Positions 4,540 through 9,074 of a stretch of DNA of 9,074 nt are shown piece by piece. The stretch spans positions 1 through 9,074 of the forward strand of contig WJJW01000462.1 of assembly GCA_014729455.1 (NCBI GenBank), written 5' to 3'. Source of the stretch: Candidatus Eiseniibacteriota bacterium (GTDB lineage Bacteria > Eisenbacteria > RBG-16-71-46 > CAIMUX01 > VGJL01). The notes beneath the pieces are model-generated. The model was not told where the DNA came from. It searched no databases and saw only the letters and a list, made by a program, of their open reading frames with translations. How positions within the stretch are numbered: the first letter of the stretch is position 1; every line of letters starts with the position of its first letter. Both the position numbers and the translations under genes were made by a program.

Positions 4540-7032
4540 TCAGGGACTCCGGCCGTTCTCGTCCATCCCGAACAGCGCCCGCATCGCCCCGTCCAGCGCC
4601 CGCTTGGCCCCGTCGCCGTCGATCTCCGGCGCCTCTTCCTCCAGGATTTCCACCACCCGTGCGACCGCGGCGGTGATCCGATCCGTATCCCCCGCGGCGC
4701 GCGCGGCCCGCATCGCCCGGAAGATCGGCTCCGGCTCCCCGCGCTGCAACGCCGGGTCGACCAGCTCCTCCGCCTCCGCGGCGCGCGCGTCCCGATCCGC
4801 CGGCGCGATCACCCGCCCGTAGGGATCCCCCCGGCGATCCGACGGATACGGCAGCGTGCGCAAAGTGGCGAGATCGACCTGCGCGAGCGGCCGCCCGGTC
4901 TCCAGCGCGACCGCCTGGTAGTAGCTCTGGATCGGCTCGCTCATCAGCAGACCGCAGACGAACCGCAGGTCGACCTCCGGCTGCTCCCCGGAGTTGAGGA
5001 TGTGCACGTTGTTCAAGCAGAAGAACCCGGTCGTGTCGCGGGCGGCGATCAGTCGATCCCCCGTCTGCCGCAGCAGGATCTTGGACTGCACGTACCGCCG
5101 CAGGTCGAACCCGCTCTTGTAGACCGTCCGCAGCCGCTCGGGATCGTCCGGCACGTACAGCCTCCCGCCCTTCCAGCGCACGAGGAACGGCTCGACCTCG
5201 GCGCCGCTGTGGAGTGCCGGCTTCCAGCTCCGCGCCGGGTTCGGATCGCGGTACTGCGTCACCCCGCTCCGATCCCGCAGGACGAACGTCTCCTCCGGCG
5301 GCCCGGTGACGCTCTCCTGACCGTGCCGCGCGATGAGCCCGGAATAGGTGTCGATCAGGTCGTCCAGGCGGCGGCGGCTCCGTTCCATCTGCTCGACGAA
5401 GCGACGTTCCCCCTCGGTGCGGTAGATCCGGAAGCTCTTGTGCGGCGTGGTCTGGAGGACTTCGGCATCCACGACGACCGGCGCGGTCCCGTGCACGCCG
5501 CCGAAGAAGAGCGGGGTCCCGCCGGACGGCGGTTTCCTTCGCCTCTGCCCTGCCGGAGGGATCTGCACCACGCAGGTGCGGACCTTGCGATGCTCGCCGG
5601 GGGCCGGGCGCCGGCGCACGCAGTAGAACGCCGTGTGGCCGACGTGGACGCCCGGCCAGGGTCCCGCTTCGACGAGGCAGAACTGCAGCGGATGGCACGT
5701 CTCGAGCAGATGCTCTCGGATTCGCGAGAAATGCCGTCCGGTGAAGAACGAATCGGGAACGAGGAACCCGTGCAGCCCTCCCGGCCGCGTCAGACGCAGC
5801 GCCAGCTCGATGAAGAGCGGGTAGAGGCTCAGCTTGTACTGTGCACCGAAGGTGTAGAGGCGTCTCAAGTAGGCGGACTCCTCCTCCTCCGGACCGGAGC
5901 GATTGCGAAGACCGTAGCTCACCCATGGCGGGTTCCCGATCACCAGATCGAACCCGGGGCGGTCGTCCGCGAAGATCTCGGCGAACCGGTCGGTCCAGCG
6001 GAACGTCGTCCCCTCCTCGGTGGTGGCGAGGAACAGGGCGTTGCCCTGATGGATCTGCCCGCCGAGGAACCAGGGGAAACCGGGACCGAGCCGCTCCTCC
6101 ATCCACCGGACCACGGTCGGCGCGTCGGTCCCCTGCGTGCCGGAAAGCGCGCGCACCGACTGGAGGGAGAGGTTGAACGCCGCGAGGGTCGCGGCCCCGG
6201 GATCGATGTCGACCCCATGCATCCCCTGGAAGATCGCTAGGATCTCCTCCGGCGTCCCCGTCCGTTCGTCGAGCAGGTGGCGGGCGATCGACAGCAGGAA
6301 CTGCCCGCTTCCGCAGGACGGATCGAGGATCCGTTTCGGGGGACCGACCGCCGCGCCGCGCGCTCCGAACAGCGTCCCGTTCTCCCCCGCCTCGAGCTCC
6401 CGCCACGTGTACAGGACCGCCTCGACAAGCGCCTCGGTGAGCGGCGGCGGCGTGTAGAGGACCCCGTGGCTCCTCCCGCGCGCGCGATCGACCTGGAAGC
6501 GGAGCCGGCTTCCCTGCCCCATCACCAGGTGGTGGCGTTGCGCGTGCGCGTGGATCCATCCGACCGGATCGTCCTCCGGCGCGCATCGTCCGATCACCGG
6601 CAGGAGCCATCGGATCAGCTCCTCGATCGCGGGCGGATCGAGCCAGAGAAACGACGCGGTCCGCCGGGCCGAGTCGAGCAGCTTCTGGAAGAACGCCTCC
6701 GGTCCCGATGCGATCGGAAGCGGAGGCGGCACCGAGCCGGTGGAGAAGAGGTCTGCCGCGGGAGCCTCCCGCGGCGGTTCCGGCCAGTCGGCGAGGATCC
6801 GGCTGTTCGGCCGGGCGCCGAGGCGGATCCGCGTGCGGGATTTCAGGGGCGTCTCGACCAGCCCCTCCAGTTCGAGCAGAAGCAGCGTGATCAGGTCGGC
6901 CAGGAGGCGATGCGCCTGCTCCGAGACCATGGATGGATCTGGTGATCCGGTTCTCTCCTTCGCGGCGCGGGTCGCCGCGGCGGCGAGCAGCGCCCGGGTG
7001 AGGATCGCCGAGAGATCGGTCCGCTCGCTCAT
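4540..7032 (-). CDS. Eco57I/TaqI-like adenine-specific DNA methyltransferase, no nuclease domain seen
   Basis: The 830-residue product transfers a methyl group from S-adenosylmethionine to adenine in DNA, judged from its motifs. GVLYTPPPL (190-198) is the usual lead-in, DPSCGSG (237-243) is the S-adenosylmethionine motif I, GVDIDPGA is the following acidic loop, and NPPW (367-370) is the catalytic motif IV of N6-adenine enzymes. The C-terminal part, about 440-790, resembles the TaqI-type target-recognition domain: WKPALHSGAEVEPFLV, KILLRQTGDRLIAA (RQTG at 655-658), LNNVHIL and a late LRTLPYPSD. The first 185 residues are mostly helical and show no PD-(D/E)xK or other nuclease motif, so the protein is either a stand-alone methyltransferase or needs a partner outside the window. 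The start at 7030-7032 overlaps the preceding stop as ATGA and has no good ribosome site, which suggests translational coupling. The open frame extends to 7614 but that part is antisense-like shadow of the upstream gene. Confidence 0.9.
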   Translation of the reverse strand: MSERTDLSAILTRALLAAAATRAAKERTGSPDPSMVSEQAHRLLADLITLLLLELEGLVETPLKSRTRIRLGARPNSRILADWPEPPREAPAADLFSTGSVPPPLPIASGPEAFFQKLLDSARRTASFLWLDPPAIEELIRWLLPVIGRCAPEDDPVGWIHAHAQRHHLVMGQGSRLRFQVDRARGRSHGVLYTPPPLTEALVEAVLYTWRELEAGENGTLFGARGAAVGPPKRILDPSCGSGQFLLSIARHLLDERTGTPEEILAIFQGMHGVDIDPGAATLAAFNLSLQSVRALSGTQGTDAPTVVRWMEERLGPGFPWFLGGQIHQGNALFLATTEEGTTFRWTDRFAEIFADDRPGFDLVIGNPPWVSYGLRNRSGPEEEESAYLRRLYTFGAQYKLSLYPLFIELALRLTRPGGLHGFLVPDSFFTGRHFSRIREHLLETCHPLQFCLVEAGPWPGVHVGHTAFYCVRRRPAPGEHRKVRTCVVQIPPAGQRRRKPPSGGTPLFFGGVHGTAPVVVDAEVLQTTPHKSFRIYRTEGERRFVEQMERSRRRLDDLIDTYSGLIARHGQESVTGPPEETFVLRDRSGVTQYRDPNPARSWKPALHSGAEVEPFLVRWKGGRLYVPDDPERLRTVYKSGFDLRRYVQSKILLRQTGDRLIAARDTTGFFCLNNVHILNSGEQPEVDLRFVCGLLMSEPIQSYYQAVALETGRPLAQVDLATLRTLPYPSDRRGDPYGRVIAPADRDARAAEAEELVDPALQRGEPEPIFRAMRAARAAGDTDRITAAVARVVEILEEEAPEIDGDGAKRALDGAMRALFGMDENGRSP
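7029..7032 (-). other. ATGA stop/start overlap
   Basis: The minus-strand bases ATGA contain both the methyltransferase ATG (7032-7030) and the TGA of the upstream exported-protein gene (7031-7029). The bases just before it (GGTGCTGGATCG) hold no clear Shine-Dalgarno sequence. Reinitiation by ribosomes finishing the upstream gene is therefore the likely route to the methyltransferase. Confidence 0.85.
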
Positions 7033-9074
7033 CGATCCAGCACCAGCCGGTGGATCCGCTCGGCTCCGGCGACGTCCCGCCAGCGCAGGAAGTAGACGCC
7101 CGATGGCAGTCCGGCGAACCGCTCCGGAGAGATCCGATCGGTTCCCTGGAGCCGCAGGCGCCGGACCCGGGCGCCGTCGATGCCGAAGAGGTCGACCGGC
7201 TCGCCCGCCGTCGGTGGAACCGGGAGGATCAGGGGTCCGCGTCCGCTCCAGGGCTGCGGGTAGAGCGCGCGTGGGACCGGAGCGGCCGGCGGCGCGGCGA
7301 TCCATTCGGACCGGAGCGTGTCGGTCCCGCCGGATCGGAGCAGCCGCGCGGTGAGCCGATAGAGCGCTCCCGGGGGCGGATCGGGATCCCGCCAGGTCGC
7401 CGCGCGCAGTCCGTCCGGATGCCGGTCCGCGCCGGTCACCGGCTCGGGGAGCCGCCCGCCCGCGATCCGCTCGAGCGTCCAGTCGGTGGCGCCGTCCGGC
7501 AGCGCGAACGAGAGCGCCACCCCGCCCGGCACCCGCGCGGCCGACAATGCGATCCGTCGCACCGGCGTCACGGCGACCCGGACCACGGTGAGCGAATCGG
7601 TCCGGACGATCCATCGGCCGGCGGGCAGACCCGTGCCGTCCGGAAGGCGGTCGATCCGGAAACCGCCGCCATCTCCGGTGACGGTGTGGATCGACACTTC
7701 CGTACCCTCGAGGTCGGCGATCACCGGAACGCCCTCGATCGGCATCCGGAGGTCGGCGGAGGCGATGCTCCCTTCGAGAACGACCCCGAGCTCCGGCTCG
7801 AAGTCGATCGCGCTCACCGAGTCACCGGCAGCGACCGAGATGGTCGCCGCGCTGTCGGGATCCGAAACGCCGGGATGGTACTGCGCGCGGTAGACGCCGT
7901 CCGGCAGGATCGCCGCCCGGTAGGTTCCGGACTCGAGGCAGTCGTGGCGGTAGAGTCCCTCCCCGGTGACCGTGATCGAGGCGGTGTCCTCCTCGGACCA
8001 GACGACGACCCGGGCGCTCGGGAATCGCGCGAAGTCGGCCTCGACCGTTCCCTCGATGACCGCGGCGGCGCCGGGACCGAGCGTGCACTCCGGGTCCGGC
8101 AGCCCGCGCACGTCGATGCTGCTGACCGCCTCGGGCTCGGTCACGGAGACCGACCGCGCCTCCTGGAGCGAGTCGGCTTGCGGGTAGTAGCGACGGATCG
8201 CCGGAACGTGGACCTTGTAGGATCCCGTCGGCAGACCGAGCACCTGGTAGAAACCGATCGCGTCGGTCGTGTCGGAGCGGAACGCCGTCGGATCGTCCGA
8301 CGGGAACACGCGGACCTCCAGCCCGGGAAGACCCGCTCCGCTGTTCTCGTGCCGGACCGCCCCGAGGATCCTCCCTCCGCGATCCGGGGTGATCGTGATC
8401 CGTCCGATCAGGCTGCCGCGCTCGACCGCGAGCGGCTCCGAGGAGAGCGTGTCCCGGGAGCCGTCCCATGCTTCGCTCACGCCGACCGTGCCGCGCGCGT
8501 CGGCCCAGAGGCGGTAGTCCCCGGGCGCGAGCCCCCCGAAGGTGACCCGGCCGTCCGCGTCGGTCGGATGGACCCGCCGCAAGGGTGGGGCGTCGGATCG
8601 CAGCACCACGGGGATCGCGGGCCAGGGCTCTCCGTCGGGATCGAGCACCGTCGCCTTGATCCGCCCTCCCTCGGGGATCGGGACGGTTCCGAAGTCGACC
8701 GACGCGCCGTCGTCGAGGTCCAGTCGCAGGGCGTCGGTGGAGTCGGGGACCCCGGGCGCATAGCGAATCGCGTGGGCGCCGGTCACGCTGCGCACGTCGT
8801 CCGGACGGGTCCGCAGCGTCACGCTCCCGGCCGGCACGCCCGGGATCGCGACCGATCCGTCCGGGCCGGTTCGTGCGAACGACTGCAAGCCTCCCGAGCG
8901 GGCCTCGACGAGGAGCCCCGGGATCCCTTCGCCGGAGTCTTCCGAAACGATCCGCGCGCGGACCGTTCCTCCGGATTCGGCGAGCCGGAGCTGCAGGTGC
9001 GGGCTCGTCCCGCCCGGTTCGATCTCGACGGGGAGCGCGCCGGCTCGGTTCGGGGAGTCCGGGTAGTAGCGGGA
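7029..9074 (-). CDS. Exported repeat protein with carboxypeptidase-regulatory-like domains and a C-terminal FlgD/type-IX-sorting-like module (5' end outside window)
   Basis: The frame is open from the window edge to TGA at 7031-7029, giving 681 residues; the N-terminus and any signal peptide lie beyond 9074. A TTG at 8886-8888 is not a likely start because homologous repeat sequence continues upstream of it. At least five beta-sandwich modules of the carboxypeptidase regulatory type are seen, at about fragment residues 35-90, 135-195, 232-292, 338-395 and 430-493. Each has a G-x-I/V opening, a T-x-x-x-G turn and a G-x-Y closing strand. A fibronectin-III-like stretch (about 505-595) follows. 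The last 80 residues (from ALYPQPW, through VDLFGIDGARVRRL, to SGVYFLRW and a final LVLDR) match the pattern of FlgD-like or type IX secretion sorting domains. A surface-attached or secreted structural or adhesive role is inferred; no catalytic residues were recognised. It is cotranscribed with the methyltransferase by overlap. Confidence 0.85.
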   Translation of the reverse strand, partial: SRYYPDSPNRAGALPVEIEPGGTSPHLQLRLAESGGTVRARIVSEDSGEGIPGLLVEARSGGLQSFARTGPDGSVAIPGVPAGSVTLRTRPDDVRSVTGAHAIRYAPGVPDSTDALRLDLDDGASVDFGTVPIPEGGRIKATVLDPDGEPWPAIPVVLRSDAPPLRRVHPTDADGRVTFGGLAPGDYRLWADARGTVGVSEAWDGSRDTLSSEPLAVERGSLIGRITITPDRGGRILGAVRHENSGAGLPGLEVRVFPSDDPTAFRSDTTDAIGFYQVLGLPTGSYKVHVPAIRRYYPQADSLQEARSVSVTEPEAVSSIDVRGLPDPECTLGPGAAAVIEGTVEADFARFPSARVVVWSEEDTASITVTGEGLYRHDCLESGTYRAAILPDGVYRAQYHPGVSDPDSAATISVAAGDSVSAIDFEPELGVVLEGSIASADLRMPIEGVPVIADLEGTEVSIHTVTGDGGGFRIDRLPDGTGLPAGRWIVRTDSLTVVRVAVTPVRRIALSAARVPGGVALSFALPDGATDWTLERIAGGRLPEPVTGADRHPDGLRAATWRDPDPPPGALYRLTARLLRSGGTDTLRSEWIAAPPAAPVPRALYPQPWSGRGPLILPVPPTAGEPVDLFGIDGARVRRLRLQGTDRISPERFAGLPSGVYFLRWRDVAGAERIHRLVLDR

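Noticed and set aside
5002..6240. Plus-strand open frame (412 codons) opposite the methyltransferase
   Set aside because: No domain, no ribosome site, and the opposite strand carries intact methyltransferase motifs. It reads as a shadow.
4322..6610. Minus-strand open frame of 762 codons in another frame of the methyltransferase gene
   Set aside because: Low-complexity Arg/Gly/Ala/Pro composition without motifs, while the overlapping frame encodes DPSCGSG and NPPW.
7033..7614. N-terminal extension of the methyltransferase frame
   Set aside because: The extension is Arg/Ala/Gly-rich shadow of the upstream repeat-protein gene. The ATGA junction and family-like sequence from 7032 fit the shorter start.
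4540..9074. A complete BREX or restriction-modification island
   Set aside because: Only one methyltransferase is present. No nuclease, PglZ, BrxC or helicase gene is in the window, so a defence system cannot be claimed.

Overview
The window looks like a chromosomal stretch of a GC-rich Gram-negative bacterium. Coding density is high, all genes share the same strong GC preference at third codon positions, and two proteins have architectures of the outer membrane or cell surface. A C-terminal FlgD-like/type-IX-sorting-like module following carboxypeptidase-regulatory-like repeats suggests an uncultured lineage near the Fibrobacteres-Chlorobi-Bacteroidetes group, such as Eisenbacteria or Krumholzibacteriota. 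This placement is inference from style and is not proven by any marker gene. No mobile element, tRNA, rRNA or CRISPR array was seen.

Layout. (1) 1-479, plus strand: the C-terminal half of an AmmeMemoRadiSam-type radical SAM enzyme, ending in a four-cysteine zinc ribbon. (2) 463-1584, minus strand: a two-gene unit, a MarR-family regulator followed by an exported YceI-family lipid-binding protein. The regulator has a well-formed promoter whose predicted start falls on its own ATG, so the message is probably leaderless, and a perfect palindrome sits on the -35 region. (3) 1585-1749: the divergent control region. (4) 1750-4494, plus strand: a 914-residue exported protein with an outer-membrane-barrel-like N-terminus, a proline-rich linker, Ig-like domains, and a cysteine-rich C-terminal domain with a Gly-His-Gly/Cys pattern like caspase-fold peptidases. 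(5) 4495-4539: a convergent gap with a GC-rich hairpin. (6) 4540-7032, minus strand: an Eco57I/TaqI-like adenine-specific DNA methyltransferase with target-recognition region but no visible nuclease. (7) 7029-9074, minus strand: a partial exported repeat protein that overlaps the methyltransferase start by ATGA.

How the genes work together. MarR and YceI probably form an autoregulated unit responding to an unknown ligand or stress. The methyltransferase appears translationally coupled to a cell-surface repeat protein, an odd pairing. No complete defence or secretion system can be demonstrated. The most unusual items are the barrel/Ig/caspase-like protein and the leaderless marR promoter-operator.
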